Of a stretch of DNA of 64,000 bases, positions 37,372 to 45,516 are shown piece by piece. The DNA is taken from NCBI GenBank assembly GCA_016200225.1, contig JACQFD010000021.1:124001-188000 (forward strand). Direction: 5' to 3'. This DNA comes from Planctomycetota bacterium. Its GTDB lineage: Bacteria; Planctomycetota; UBA1135; JACQFD01. Made by a program: the position numbers and the translations under genes. A model generated the notes under the pieces. The model searched no databases, had not been told where the DNA came from, and saw only the letters and a program-made list of their open reading frames with translations. The stretch's first letter is position 1. Each line of letters begins with the position of its first letter.

Positions 37372-37398
37372 AGTACGCTCAAACCGTAGGAACGTACT
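37372..37398. promoter_or_regulatory. candidate operator before the MNT/HEPN pair
   Basis: AGTACG at 37372-37377 and CGTACT at 37393-37398 are perfect 6-bp inverted half-sites spaced by 15 nt and end 4 nt before the ATG of the MNT/HTH gene. The product has a winged-helix domain, so autorepression here is plausible. A second hairpin AGCGTA/TACGCT lies just upstream. Confidence 0.35.
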
Positions 37399-37402
37399 CA
37401 AT

Positions 37403-37999
37403 ATGCGTAAATCCACCCTCGACGCACTGTTGCCCAAGACCCGGCAGGGAATTCTCGCCCAGGCACTCATTCGCGCTCCGCAAAGGGGAATGTATCTTTC
37501 AGACTTGGCGCGACGTCTCCGCGTGCCCGGATCAAGCCTCCAACGTGAACTGGCCGCTCTCGTAGCGGCCGACATTCTTGTGCGCCGGATCGATGGAAAT
37601 CGTGTATATTTTGCACCCAATCCCGCCTGTCCGTTTCTGCCCGAACTCCGTGGATTATTAATAAAAACGGTCGGACTTGCCGACGTCCTGCGCTCCGCCC
37701 TTGGACCGTTAAACAAATATATTACGATTTCCTTTGTGTATGGTTCAATCGCACGTGGCGAGGAGCGTTCCGAAAGCGATATCGACCTGATGATCGTCGG
37801 AGATGTCACGATCAAACAAATCGCAAATCCACTCCATGTTGCGGAAGATGTCTTGGAACGTCCTGTTAGTGCGACAGTGCTGTCTCCGGATGAGTTTCGG
37901 AAGAAAGCTAAAGATAATCACTTTGTTAGAACCGTTTTGCAGGGGACAAGGATTTTTATCATCGGAGACGAACATGAGTTGGCAGAAACTCTTAACTAG
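37403..37999 (+). CDS. winged-helix plus MNT nucleotidyltransferase protein (antitoxin-like)
   Basis: 198 residues. The N-terminal 75 form an ArsR/MarR-type winged helix (YLSDLARRLRVPGSSLQRELAALVAADI). The C-terminal part is a minimal nucleotidyltransferase with YGSIARGEERSESDIDLMIVG: Gly114-Ser115 and Asp126/Asp128 are the catalytic set. Proteins of this type pair with HEPN proteins; in characterised MntA-HepT pairs the nucleotidyltransferase neutralises the HEPN RNase by modifying it. It overlaps the HEPN gene by 26 nt. The HTH suggests that it also represses the operon. Confidence 0.85.
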   Translation: MRKSTLDALLPKTRQGILAQALIRAPQRGMYLSDLARRLRVPGSSLQRELAALVAADILVRRIDGNRVYFAPNPACPFLPELRGLLIKTVGLADVLRSALGPLNKYITISFVYGSIARGEERSESDIDLMIVGDVTIKQIANPLHVAEDVLERPVSATVLSPDEFRKKAKDNHFVRTVLQGTRIFIIGDEHELAETLN

Positions 38000-38420
38000 T
38001 AACCGCGTCGAGCCGCACATCACCAGCAAGGCGGAAATTGACAGCCTCCGCCAGATGGTTGAACGCGACCTCGCCGACGCTGATATAAAACAATTGTCCG
38101 ATGATCGCCGATTTATAATAGCCTACAGCGCGGCGCTCACACTAGCGAAAATTACAATTGCGTGTGCCGGTTATCGAATAAAAGGCGTTGGAGGCGCCCA
38201 CCAAACTACGTTTGAGGCACTCAGACTCGCAATGGGCGAAAGCGTTCAAACACAGGCTATTTATTTCGACCGATGTAGAACTGTAAGAAACGATCTCAGT
38301 TACGATTCGGGGGGAACTGTTACAGAGAATGAAGTGGAAGAGATCCTTGACGAAGTGCGAGACTTCAACGTCGAAGTCGAAAGCTGGATTTCAAAAAATC
38401 ACGCGGCGTTCAAACTCTAG
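37974..38420 (+). CDS. HEPN-domain protein (toxin-like)
   Basis: 148 residues from ATG 37974, inside the 3' end of the MNT gene. It is all-helical, with YFDRCRTVRNDLSYD near residues 98-111 followed by an acidic C-terminal helix, as in SAV_6107-type HEPN proteins. The HEPN RNase signature R-x4-6-H is only partly present: Arg105-Asn106 is there but Tyr110 stands where His is usual. It is paired with the MNT gene as a type VII-like toxin-antitoxin module; RNase activity cannot be assumed. Confidence 0.78.
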   Translation: MSWQKLLTSNRVEPHITSKAEIDSLRQMVERDLADADIKQLSDDRRFIIAYSAALTLAKITIACAGYRIKGVGGAHQTTFEALRLAMGESVQTQAIYFDRCRTVRNDLSYDSGGTVTENEVEEILDEVRDFNVEVESWISKNHAAFKL

Positions 38421-38494
38421 ATTACGGCTGGGAATTCCGCGGCATCGAGAACTGGATCGAATTATTAGTGATGGATGTGACGGAGGATAAGTAG
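38420..38494 (+). pseudogene. C-terminal remnant of a second MBL hydrolase gene
   Basis: These 75 nt read DYGWEFRGIENWIELLVMDVTEDK and stop, against KYGWEFRSIDNWLEMVVTDVTEDK at the end of the MBL gene 1.2 kb upstream. The nucleotide match is interrupted by many substitutions, so this is a tail of a diverged paralogue and not a fresh target duplication. Only the last 24 codons remain, abutting the HEPN stop. Confidence 0.8.
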
Positions 38495-38499
38495 ATTTA

Positions 38500-38712
38500 C
38501 GCTGTCCGCCCAAGTTTGCATACTCCCATTCACCTTCCGTCGGTAATCTCATTCTATCAATTTTTTCTATCAATTTTTTTCAACCAAGCATTAATATCGT
38601 TCCATGACACATCGTTCTTCGGACGAGTACTTATTTCAAGATCGCCCACATCGTAACCTGACTCGCACCAAGCCCATTCGGCATTCGTGATTTCATATTG
38701 CGTGTGAGCCCG
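38500..38712 (-). pseudogene. remnant of a formylglycine-generating-enzyme-like (SUMF1/FGE-sulfatase) gene
   Basis: Read on the minus strand, 38712-38580 gives TQYEITNAEWAWCESGYD and then RPKNDVSWNDINAWLKKIDRKN, after which a stop falls. The next frame continues KIDRMRLPTEGEWEYANLGGQ. These are the VTNAEY, VSWNDA and RLPTEAEWEYA blocks of the FGE-sulfatase domain. The frames are split by a 13-bp tandem duplication (TCTATCAATTTTT twice, plus strand, about 38553-38580); with one copy the protein reads through. Both gene ends are missing: it meets the RhuM remnant upstream and the MBL remnant downstream. Confidence 0.8.
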
Positions 38713-39131
38713 GCGAGAAGGTGGTCACGTAGAACGCGCGCCGCCCAAATGCGACATTGCGTTCCACGCTTCGAATTTACGCGATAGCCGATTGAAATAA
38801 TCACATCCAAATTGTAGTATCGAATGGAGCGCGTGACGGCGCGTGCTCCCTCGACTTGAACTACCGAGGAATCCTCGGTAGTTGAGCTAGCGTCCAGTTC
38901 GCCCTCTTTGTAAACATTACGATTGTGAAGGCCGACGGTATCGGAGTCCTTGTTGAACAGAGTGGCGATCTGTCGCTGGCTCAACCAAATCGTATCGCGC
39001 ATGAGACGAACATTGAGATCGATCCTTCCGTCCGGATCTTTATAAAAGACAATCTCGCCGCCGAATGTTGAACTTTCAGCGATTTTCTTCGCGCGTCGAC
39101 TTTTGGTAATTTTCTTGCGTTTCTTCGGCAT
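38631..39131 (-). pseudogene. truncated RhuM-family gene
   Basis: 166 codons from ATG 39131 (MPKKRKK). Residues 20-145 match the N-terminal half of RhuM proteins: GEIVFYKDPDGRIDLNVRL, IWLSQRQIATLFNKD, YKEGELDASS, YYNLDVIISIGYRVNSKRGTQCRIWA and LRDHLLAGL. Full RhuM proteins are about twice as long; here the similarity stops near residue 146 and the last 20 codons are the FGE-like remnant read out of frame. RhuM genes are common in mobile and defence-associated regions and their function is uncertain. It is probably inactive, though the N-terminal domain could still fold. Confidence 0.78.
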
Positions 39132-39229
39132 CGAATGCTGCCCCGCTGGTCTTGGCACCGCGACTTGATAGTACTCTCGATGAATCAATCGGTAAAATAA
39201 GAATTGTACGAACGACATGTCGCCCGCGC

Positions 39230-39997
39230 TCACTTCAACTTCTTCTTCAACTCCTCGAACGCCTTTCCACCCGTCTTGTCCCCCGCGACCTTCGCGAGCG
39301 CGAGACCCTGATCGATGACTACAGTTGCGCGATCCTTGCGGCCGAGTTCCACCAACATTCTGGCCATGACGCCGAGATCGTGATATTCGTTCGACGCGAA
39401 GCCCAAATTGTTATGTAATAATCGCGCCATTTGCGCGGAGTCGAGCGCGGCGTCCTTTTCGCCGAGCGCCTCCTGCGCGTCCGCGAGGCCCGCGTAACCG
39501 GACGCGGCGCCCCACCAGTCGCCGAGAGGGCGCGCGAAATCGATACATTTCTGCGATTCGTCCTTCGCCGTTTTGTAGTCTTTCTTTTTCATGGCCTGGC
39601 GCGCGGCGCCGCTCGCTTTTTGGCCGTTGCGAAATTGTTTTTGTTGTTCCGGCGTGAAGCCCGCGTAGCTCGACGCGTAATCGCTAAAAATCGGCCGGCC
39701 GAGCGCTTCGTCGATCAGCAGCGCGCCGCGCACGGCGCGTTCGTGCATTTTCGCGATCTCTTCGGCGGGCGCGGCCCCCTTTTCAATTTTCGCGAGCGCG
39801 CCTTCGAGGTATTCGTCGATCACAGAAAGGGCCTCGTGCGGATGTTCCTTCCACAAATTAACAATTCCGGCCTTGTCTCCCTTGCCGTCGAGTTCTTCAA
39901 ACCGCGACTTGAGTTCATTTCCTTGAAACGCGACGCCGGCGCCAAAAGCGGTCGCGGCGGCCAAAAACATACAAATCGTGCTGCGGAGTGTGGTCAT
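39230..39997 (-). CDS. exported helical repeat (TPR-like) protein
   Basis: 255 residues from ATG 39997 with a signal peptide (MFLAAATAFGAGVAF). The mature part is all alpha with repeated helical pairs: WWGAASGYAGLADAQEALGEKDAALDSAQMA, then LGVMARMLVELGRKDRATVVIDQGLALA, in TPR spacing. It probably forms a periplasmic protein-interaction scaffold with no known partner. The longer track start reaches into the divergent FIST gene and was rejected. Confidence 0.65.
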   Translation of the reverse strand: MTTLRSTICMFLAAATAFGAGVAFQGNELKSRFEELDGKGDKAGIVNLWKEHPHEALSVIDEYLEGALAKIEKGAAPAEEIAKMHERAVRGALLIDEALGRPIFSDYASSYAGFTPEQQKQFRNGQKASGAARQAMKKKDYKTAKDESQKCIDFARPLGDWWGAASGYAGLADAQEALGEKDAALDSAQMARLLHNNLGFASNEYHDLGVMARMLVELGRKDRATVVIDQGLALAKVAGDKTGGKAFEELKKKLK

Positions 39998-40057
39998 TTT
40001 GTTCGTTTTGATTAATATTGGAGAACGCTTCCTTGAACTTTCCATTCTACTCCGCCA

Positions 40058-41263
40058 TTGCACTTCACATCCAAACTCAGCACACACTCCGACCTTGAAA
40101 CGGCGCTCGGCGAAGTCGCATCCGCGACGCTCCTCGAAATGCGCGGCGCGCGGCCCGACATCGCGTTTCTTTTCATCGGCGGGTATCTCGTTTCCGAAGT
40201 CGAAAACGCCGGCCGCCGGATCCGCGAATTATCCGGCGCGCGCTTTTTGATTGGTTGCACCGCCGGCGGCGTCGTCGGCGGCGGCCGCGAGGTCGAGCAC
40301 CGCGCGTCGGTCGCGCTGACGCTCGCGTCGATGCCGAATGTTAACATTCAACCGTTCCACGTTCTCGAAAATAAGTATCCGAGCGAGGACGCGCCGCCCG
40401 CGGACTGGCACCGCGCGATCGGCGTCGATCCGATCGATGCCGCGGGCGCGTCGCCAACGTTGATTTTGCTGCCCGATCCGTTTACGTCCGATGCGCAGCG
40501 ACTGATCGACGGATTGAATTATGCATATTCGAAAAGTGTAAAGATCGGCGGCCTCGCGAGCGCAGGCAACGAGGGCATGAACCGGCTTTTTCTTAATGAT
40601 GCATCCCTTCGCGAAGGCACGACGGGCGTCGCGCTCTCGGGCGCGATCGAAGTCGAGACCGTGGTCGCGCAGGGTTGCAAACCCGTCGGCGGCGCCGGAA
40701 AAATAACAAAAGCCCAGCGCTTCTTTTTGATGGAAGTCGACGGCAAGCCCGCGATCGATTTCATACAGGCGCAGGTCGATTCCTTTACTAATGAAGAACG
40801 CGAACTCGCGCGCACGGCGCTGTTTCTCGGAATTGTTATGGACCCGTTTCGCGATCGCGAACCGTCGCAGGGCGATTATTTAATTCGCAATATCATGGGC
40901 GTCGACCGCGAACGCGGATATGTAGCCATCGGCGCGCAACTGTCGATCGGCCGGACCGTGCAACTGCACGTCCGCGACCGCCAGACGAGCATGGACGACC
41001 TGTTGGCCGTCCTCCGGCGGACCCGCGCCGGAACCGCAGGCGCTCCCGCGGGCGCGCTTCTTTTCAGCTGCCTCGGACGCGGGCGCAACCTTTATGGCGA
41101 ACCCGACAAGGACTCGAAGCTCTTCAAGTCGGTCGTGGGCGACGTGCCTCTCGGCGGCTTCTTCTGCAACGGCGAAATTGGACCCGTCTCCGGCGAGACC
41201 TACATCCATGGTTTCACGTCGAGTTTCGGGTTATTCAAAACACCGGCCGACATTCGAACGTAA
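40058..41263 (+). CDS. FIST-domain sensory protein
   Basis: 401 residues, probably from TTG 40058 (LHFTSKLSTHSD). It has the FIST N and C domains: IAFLFIGGYLVSEVE, ARFLIGCTAGGVVGGGREVE, IGGLASAGNEG, GVDRERGYVAIGAQLSIGRTVQLHVRD and LLFSCLGRGRNLYGE...GGFFCNGEIGPV. FIST domains are predicted small-ligand sensors, here stand-alone and cytoplasmic. It starts 60 nt divergent from the TPR protein and ends 13 nt before the HtrA gene, suggesting cotranscription with that protease. Confidence 0.85.
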   Translation: MHFTSKLSTHSDLETALGEVASATLLEMRGARPDIAFLFIGGYLVSEVENAGRRIRELSGARFLIGCTAGGVVGGGREVEHRASVALTLASMPNVNIQPFHVLENKYPSEDAPPADWHRAIGVDPIDAAGASPTLILLPDPFTSDAQRLIDGLNYAYSKSVKIGGLASAGNEGMNRLFLNDASLREGTTGVALSGAIEVETVVAQGCKPVGGAGKITKAQRFFLMEVDGKPAIDFIQAQVDSFTNEERELARTALFLGIVMDPFRDREPSQGDYLIRNIMGVDRERGYVAIGAQLSIGRTVQLHVRDRQTSMDDLLAVLRRTRAGTAGAPAGALLFSCLGRGRNLYGEPDKDSKLFKSVVGDVPLGGFFCNGEIGPVSGETYIHGFTSSFGLFKTPADIRT

Positions 41264-41276
41264 CAACGTCACAACG

Positions 41277-42440
41277 ATGAAAACCACTCCGCTCACCGCT
41301 GGTTTACTCATTTTCACCGCGGCCGTCGGCGGCCTTGCGCTCGGCCGCGTATTTACAGATCGAAGCGGCGGCGACGACGGGGTTCATAACTCAAACGCGA
41401 CGCCGCGCGCGATCGCCCCCCGCGGCGAACTCGAACCCGAGGAAAAAACGACCGTCGAACTGTTCAAACGCGTCGCGCCATCGGTTGTATATATTACAAA
41501 ATACGGGATTCATCAGGTGCAAACCGGCTGGTTCACGCGCGACGCGATGACCATTCCGGAGGGCACGGGCTCGGGGTTCATCTGGAGCGAAGACGGTTAT
41601 ATTGTTACCAATCGCCACGTCGTCGCCGATATCACACAAGGCAGTCAGTGGCGCGTCACGCTACCCGACCAAAATGTTACGTATGAAGCCAAGGTCGTCG
41701 GCATCGCGTCCGAAAAAGACCTCGCCGTTCTAAAGATTGACGCCGACACGAAACTGACGCCGATCAGCGTCGGCGAATCGAAGGATCTGCAGGTCGGCCA
41801 GAAAGTCTATGCGATCGGCAACCCGTTCGGCCTCGATCAAACATTAACGAAAGGTATTATTAGCGCGCTGCATCGCGAGATTAATTCCCAGGCGCGCGGA
41901 CGCACGATCGCCGACGTGATTCAAACGGATGCGGCGATCAATCCGGGCAACTCGGGCGGTCCGCTCCTCGACAGCGCGGGACGGCTGATCGGCGTGAATA
42001 CCGCAATTGCAACATTATCGGGCTCGAGCGCGGGCGTCGGTTTCGCGGTGCCGGTCGACACGATCAATCAAATCGTTCCGCAATTGATAAAATTCGGATA
42101 CGTCGTGCGTCCGGGCCTCGGCATCGTCCCCGCGGACGAAAACGCGGCGCGGCAATTGGGAATCGCCAAGGGCGTGCTCATCAAGGACGTCGCCGTCGGC
42201 AGCGGCGCGGAAGACGCCGGTCTGCAGGGCGCGGAAGTCGTCGAAACGCGGAAAGGCTACAAATTGCGAAAAGCCGACGTCATCGTGGCCGTGAACGGTC
42301 AGGCGATCAATAACAGCAACGATTTATATAATGTTCTCGATAAGTACAAAGCCGGAGACAGCGTCAAAGTCACCATCGACCGCGACAGCGGGAAGAAAGT
42401 CGAGAAAACTATTACTTTGCAGGAGATGCGGCAGAATTAG
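41277..42440 (+). CDS. HtrA/DegP-family serine protease with PDZ domain
   Basis: 387 residues. An N-terminal hydrophobic segment (LTAGLLIFTAAVGGLALG) anchors or exports it. The trypsin-like domain has His114 (TNRHVVAD), Asp148 (EKDLAVLKID) and Ser226 (INPGNSGGPL). A single PDZ domain follows from about 285 (GLGIVPADENAARQLGI, ADVIVAVNGQAINNSNDL). Envelope quality-control protease. It lies 13 nt after the FIST gene and ends convergent to pgi. Confidence 0.95.
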   Translation: MKTTPLTAGLLIFTAAVGGLALGRVFTDRSGGDDGVHNSNATPRAIAPRGELEPEEKTTVELFKRVAPSVVYITKYGIHQVQTGWFTRDAMTIPEGTGSGFIWSEDGYIVTNRHVVADITQGSQWRVTLPDQNVTYEAKVVGIASEKDLAVLKIDADTKLTPISVGESKDLQVGQKVYAIGNPFGLDQTLTKGIISALHREINSQARGRTIADVIQTDAAINPGNSGGPLLDSAGRLIGVNTAIATLSGSSAGVGFAVPVDTINQIVPQLIKFGYVVRPGLGIVPADENAARQLGIAKGVLIKDVAVGSGAEDAGLQGAEVVETRKGYKLRKADVIVAVNGQAINNSNDLYNVLDKYKAGDSVKVTIDRDSGKKVEKTITLQEMRQN

Positions 42441-42462
42441 TTTTCTGCGCCGCGCAATACCT

Positions 42463-44094
42463 CTAAATAATTCTATACGCCGCCGAATACGCGTCCTTTC
42501 CGCTGGACTTGCGGACGCGGGCGTTCGCGGCGAGGTGTTCGAGGACTTTGTAAATCGTTTCCTGTTCGTCGTTCAATTCGGGAACGGACGCGGCGAGGGC
42601 GTCGACGGTCAACGGGACGGCGGTTCGTTTCAGTTCGTTAAGAATCCTATTTTGTATATTTAACACTCCGGCGGCGGCTTTCTTACCGGCTTCGACGCCC
42701 GGTTGATGATAAGCGTTGATGCCGACGAGGCTCGCATAGTGACCGACCGTGCGTTCGTACATCGCGATCAGTGCGCCCAACATGCGCGCGTCGACGTGCG
42801 TGAGCGTAATCGTTACAGATTCGCGGCCCTTGTCGCGGAGCGCGCTGCGCGTGCCCTGAAGAAACGCGGATAAGTAATCTCCGGATTGGACGCCCGGCTC
42901 GACGTCGAAGGGCGCGGACCCCTCCGCGACGTTGCCGCGATCTTTTAACACTTCGACGAATGTAACGAAAAAGTTATGGACGCCCTCGCGCAATTGTTGC
43001 ACGTACGCGTGCTGGTCGGTCGATCCTTTATTACCATAAACGGCGATGCCCTGCTCGACGACGCGCCCCGTCAGATCCTTCTCCTTGCCGAGCGATTCCA
43101 TCACCAATTGTTGTAAGTAACGGCTGAACAATTCGAGCCGGTCCTTATAGGGCAATATGACCATGTCCTTCTTTCCGGCGCCGCCCGTCGCGTGGTGCCA
43201 CGCCAATGCTAACAATGCGGCGGGGTTCCGGTTCGTCTCGCGCGAACGCGTCTGCGCGTCCATCGCCTTCGCGCCCGCGAGAAATTCGCTAATATTCGTT
43301 CCCTGCAGCGCCATCGGCAGCAATCCGACCGCGGACATGATCGACGTGCGGCCGCCGACGAAATCCCAGAGCGGAAACCGGTCGAGCCACTTTTCGCCAA
43401 TCGCCAATTTGTCCAATTCGGAACCGGGACATGTGATCGCGACAAAATGCTTATTAAATTCGAGGCCCGCCCTTTTGTAAGCATTCGCGACTTCGAGCAT
43501 GCCGTTGCGCGTTTCCTTGGTGCCGCCCGATTTGGAAGTGACGATCGTCAACGTCGCCGCGAGCCCGCCCGCCGCGGCCGCGATGCGCGTGAGCACGCCG
43601 TCGATGCCGTCGGGATCTGTATTATCACAAAAAAACATTCGCATGCGATCGTTTGGCGAAGCCATCGCGGCCGCCGCGAGCTGCGGGCCGAGCGCCGAAC
43701 CGCCGATCCCGATCACGAGCACGTTTGTAAATTTTGTCGCCGGACGCGCGCGCGTTTCGCCGCGGTGCACGCTTCCCGAGAACGCTAATATTCGTTTGAT
43801 GGTCGAATCGATCTCGGCGCGAACGCCGAGATCCGGCGCGAGTTTCGGATCGCGCAGCCAATAATGGCCAACCTGCCGCCCTTCGTCCGGATTGGCGATG
43901 TCGCCCGATTCCAAATGTTGCATCCCATCATAAGCTTTCTGAAGCCGCGGCTCCATTTCGCTTTTGAAACCCGCGGGCATCGCGATTCCGCTCAAGTCGA
44001 GCGCAAAACCGAGATCGGAAAAGATATAATTATTTTCCTTGAAATTCAGCCATCGGGACGAGGCGGACGTCTGTTTGGGATTCATTGTTTGCAT
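42463..44094 (-). CDS. pgi: glucose-6-phosphate isomerase
   Basis: 543 residues; interconverts glucose-6-phosphate and fructose-6-phosphate. Motifs: NVLVIGIGGSALGPQ, VTSKSGGTKETR, DFVGGRTSIMSAVGLLP (the family signature) and YGNKGSTDQHAYVQQLREG with the catalytic His. The C-terminal QPGVEAGKKAA is typical of the bacterial PGI group with a long C-terminus. It starts 40 nt after the mutarotase-like gene, which also acts on hexose phosphates, so they form a sensible pair. Confidence 0.95.
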   Translation of the reverse strand: MQTMNPKQTSASSRWLNFKENNYIFSDLGFALDLSGIAMPAGFKSEMEPRLQKAYDGMQHLESGDIANPDEGRQVGHYWLRDPKLAPDLGVRAEIDSTIKRILAFSGSVHRGETRARPATKFTNVLVIGIGGSALGPQLAAAAMASPNDRMRMFFCDNTDPDGIDGVLTRIAAAAGGLAATLTIVTSKSGGTKETRNGMLEVANAYKRAGLEFNKHFVAITCPGSELDKLAIGEKWLDRFPLWDFVGGRTSIMSAVGLLPMALQGTNISEFLAGAKAMDAQTRSRETNRNPAALLALAWHHATGGAGKKDMVILPYKDRLELFSRYLQQLVMESLGKEKDLTGRVVEQGIAVYGNKGSTDQHAYVQQLREGVHNFFVTFVEVLKDRGNVAEGSAPFDVEPGVQSGDYLSAFLQGTRSALRDKGRESVTITLTHVDARMLGALIAMYERTVGHYASLVGINAYHQPGVEAGKKAAAGVLNIQNRILNELKRTAVPLTVDALAASVPELNDEQETIYKVLEHLAANARVRKSSGKDAYSAAYRII

Positions 44095-44134
44095 ACCCTT
44101 TGTCTATCGTCATTTGCGGAATTGCCCATGAAAT

Positions 44135-45019
44135 TCAATTCTTCGGGACTTCGTCGATTTCGATTTGTACAAACCACCGCCTCCAGTCGGACTGGCCGGG
44201 GCGCAGCCGGATCAGCCCTTCGCCGGTATTGAGCGATTTCGCGGGCCCGCTCCAAGGTTCGAGGCAAACAAAATCCTTTCCCGGCAGCGTCCAAACCACG
44301 GCGCACGGAAAACCGCCGTAATCGAGGCGAACACCGGTCCGGCCCGGAGCATTTCGAAGGCGGACGGCGCCGCCGTTCGGGTCGAGAATATGATAATCGA
44401 CTTCGCCGCCCGCGAGCGCCGGCGATTTATAGTCTACAATTTTGCCGAGTAAATTATCGAACGCGCGCGTCGCGACCGCTTCGATGCGCGCGACGCTCTT
44501 GTCCGCTTCGGAAAAGTTAAAATAAGGATGGAATCCAATCTGCGCCGGCATCGGTCGCGCGCCGGTGTTCGTTATGCAAGATTCGACGCCGATCGAATGT
44601 TCGAACAATTGATATGAAACTATTAATTCAAATTCATATGGATACATCGCGCGCGTCGAATCGTTGGAAGCGAAACGCATCGCCAATTTACCGATGTTGA
44701 CGTCGGCATCGACGAACGTCCACGGCTGTTCTCGCGCGAAACCGTGGCGCGGCAGCCGGATTTCCGCTCCTTCGAACGCGGCGCGGCCTCCTTCGAGCGG
44801 CCCCGCGATCGGAAAAAGTATCGGAATGCCGCCGCGGACGTTTTTTGTAGTATCAAGAAACGTCGATTCGTCAAAATATAATATTTCCCGTCCGTCGATC
44901 GCGGCGCGCGTCGCGATCCCGCCGCGCTCCGGAGCGAATTCGATCCACGACGCGCCGTCGTCCGATTTGAGCATAGTTGTTTCGAATGGTCCGCGGCGCG
45001 ATCGGCTCAAGTGAAACAT
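44135..45019 (-). CDS. aldose-1-epimerase/hexose-6-phosphate mutarotase-like protein
   Basis: 294 residues in the GalM/YeaD beta-supersandwich family, interconverting sugar anomers. GGIPILFPIAGPL, LPRHGFAREQPW with the conserved His, and QIGFHPYFNFSE with the second His-Pro support this. Close to pgi, so hexose-6-phosphate mutarotase is the likely activity. The first 15 residues may not be translated; ATG 44974 (MLKSDDGASW) is an alternative start. It lies 5 nt after the GNAT gene. Confidence 0.85.
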   Translation of the reverse strand: MFHLSRSRRGPFETTMLKSDDGASWIEFAPERGGIATRAAIDGREILYFDESTFLDTTKNVRGGIPILFPIAGPLEGGRAAFEGAEIRLPRHGFAREQPWTFVDADVNIGKLAMRFASNDSTRAMYPYEFELIVSYQLFEHSIGVESCITNTGARPMPAQIGFHPYFNFSEADKSVARIEAVATRAFDNLLGKIVDYKSPALAGGEVDYHILDPNGGAVRLRNAPGRTGVRLDYGGFPCAVVWTLPGKDFVCLEPWSGPAKSLNTGEGLIRLRPGQSDWRRWFVQIEIDEVPKN

Positions 45020-45024
45020 ATTTG

Positions 45025-45498
45025 CTATTCCGGTTTTCGATGAATTACAAAATCGATTTCGAGCATTTCGTACGGCGCCGCGTGCATTCCCAAATGTTCA
45101 TAAACGGCGCGCGCCCGGCGATTCTCCTTTTCTACATACAATCGGACGCCGCACGCGCCCGCCGCGCGCGCGGCGCCGAGCACGTGCGCGTGCAAGGATT
45201 TGTAAACTCCTCGATTACGATATTTAGGATCCGTGTAAACGCTCTGAATCCACCAGAAATCCGCGTTGCGCCAGTCGCTCCATTCGTACGTCACCATCAT
45301 TTGGCCGGCGGGAATGCCGTCGATTTCACAAATCCAGTAACGGCCGCGCGTTGGATTTTCGAGAACCGCGGACACTCCCGCGGCAATGCGCGCGGCGGGG
45401 AGTTCGATGCTCTCCGATTCGCGCGCCATTTCACAATTAAACCGCGCGATGATCCGCGCGTCTTCGGGGGTCGCGGGACGGACGTTCAGCATGCGCAT
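45025..45498 (-). CDS. GNAT-family N-acetyltransferase
   Basis: 157 residues. It has the GNAT order: an N-terminal VRPATPEDARIIARFN, the beta-bulge strand FWWIQSVYTDPKYRNRGVYKSLH that binds acetyl-CoA, and the C-terminal LYVEKENRRARAVYEHLGM. The substrate is unknown. It is packed between the DUF547 gene (18 nt) and the mutarotase (5 nt) on the same strand. Confidence 0.88.
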   Translation of the reverse strand: MRMLNVRPATPEDARIIARFNCEMARESESIELPAARIAAGVSAVLENPTRGRYWICEIDGIPAGQMMVTYEWSDWRNADFWWIQSVYTDPKYRNRGVYKSLHAHVLGAARAAGACGVRLYVEKENRRARAVYEHLGMHAAPYEMLEIDFVIHRKPE

Positions 45499-45516
45499 CG
45501 TTTATCGGTGAATGAA

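Noticed and set aside
38391-38573. 60-aa minus-strand ORF as a real small gene
   Set aside because: Its first half is the FGE-like remnant and its second half is the reverse of the MBL remnant.
38553-38580. T-rich repeats as a terminator
   Set aside because: The repeated TCTATCAATTTTT has no stem before it; it is explained as a tandem duplication inside the FGE-like remnant.
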